Source: Thermoflexales bacterium (GTDB lineage Bacteria > Chloroflexota > Anaerolineae > Fen-1058). Taken from it: a stretch of 6,165 bases of DNA. The first letter of the stretch is position 1. Each line of letters begins with the position of its first letter. The notes under the pieces are model-generated. The model did no database searches. It saw only the letters and a program-made list of their open reading frames with translations, and was not told the origin of the DNA. The translations under genes and the position numbers were made by a program. Location of the stretch: contig JAUQXD010000487.1 in NCBI GenBank assembly GCA_030834835.1, positions 1-6,165 of the forward strand, given 5' to 3'. Below, one piece after another: positions 5,913 to 6,165 of the stretch.

Positions 5913-5925
5913 ATGCGAAGTTCTG

Positions 5926-6165
5926 CTATAGCCTGAAATACCGGTTCAAATCCGGCTTCCAATTCACCGCGTTATACTCGCCGGATTTGGTGTCCTGCAC
6001 GTAACGGCCATAGTACTTGCCGCGCGCGATGTTGCTCAGCGCCTGTCGCAACACGTCGACTTCTTCCGCCGTGTTGTACAGGCCGAACGAAATGCGCGTC
6101 AGGCCGGGCATATCCGATCGGTTATTGATCAGAATATCATTTCGCACCCGATTGGATTCCTCGGC
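5926..6165 (-). CDS. Aminotransferase class V-fold PLP-dependent enzyme, C-terminal fragment
   Basis: The reading frame is open from the right edge of the window to a TAG at 5926 and gives the last 79 residues of a longer protein. The segment GLTRISFGLYNTAEEVDVLRQAL matches the C-terminal domain of class V aminotransferases (cysteine desulfurase / isopenicillin-N-epimerase-like), where the pattern R-[IVL]-S-x3-YN-[TD]-x-E-[DE]-[VI]-D recurs. A tail of about 30 residues follows (ARGKYYGRYVQDTKSGEYN..., ending NRYFRL), longer than in SufS/IscS. The PLP lysine and active site lie beyond the edge, so the reaction cannot be stated. An internal GTG at 6147 is not a start: the reading continues upstream in frame. 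The glucosidase start is 80 nt away across repeat DNA, so a shared transcript is possible but unproven. Confidence 0.75.
   Translation of the reverse strand, partial: AEESNRVRNDILINNRSDMPGLTRISFGLYNTAEEVDVLRQALSNIARGKYYGRYVQDTKSGEYNAVNWKPDLNRYFRL

Overview
All well-supported genes in this window lie on the minus strand, so the window reads from right to left. Base composition is moderately GC-rich by eye, with strong G/C preference at third codon positions. The hexamer CGATCG is far more common than expected. The gene content (ECF sigma factor + membrane protein + ABC ATPase in tight linkage, GH1 glucosidase, class V aminotransferase) would fit a Chloroflexota-like environmental bacterium, but that taxonomic guess is weak: there is no rRNA or other phylogenetic marker here.

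Right edge to 4475: the C-terminal end of a class V aminotransferase-fold PLP enzyme (cut by the window) is followed, after an intergenic spacer made of heptamer repeats in inverted orientation, by a complete GH1 beta-glucosidase-type glycosidase.

4201-4474: a 274-bp spacer. It holds a strong 13-bp-stem hairpin, what looks like the broken 3' end of an unidentified plus-strand gene, and the leader of the next gene with a 16-bp palindrome.

4200 to the left edge: five closely packed minus-strand genes. In order they are a class I SAM-dependent methyltransferase, an ECF RNA polymerase sigma factor, a six-helix membrane protein with an ~80-residue soluble N-terminus, an ABC-type ATPase, and an exported alpha/beta hydrolase of the peptidase S33/TAP-like type (cut by the window). 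Gaps downstream of the sigma factor are only 6, 10 and 6 nt. A good match to an ECF-type promoter (AAC-N16-CGTA) lies directly in front of the sigma gene, overlapped by a 9-bp inverted repeat. It suggests an autoregulated sigma/ABC-exporter/hydrolase unit, with the membrane protein as both the ABC permease and the likeliest candidate for an anti-sigma or sensor. The signal and the transported substrate cannot be read from the sequence.
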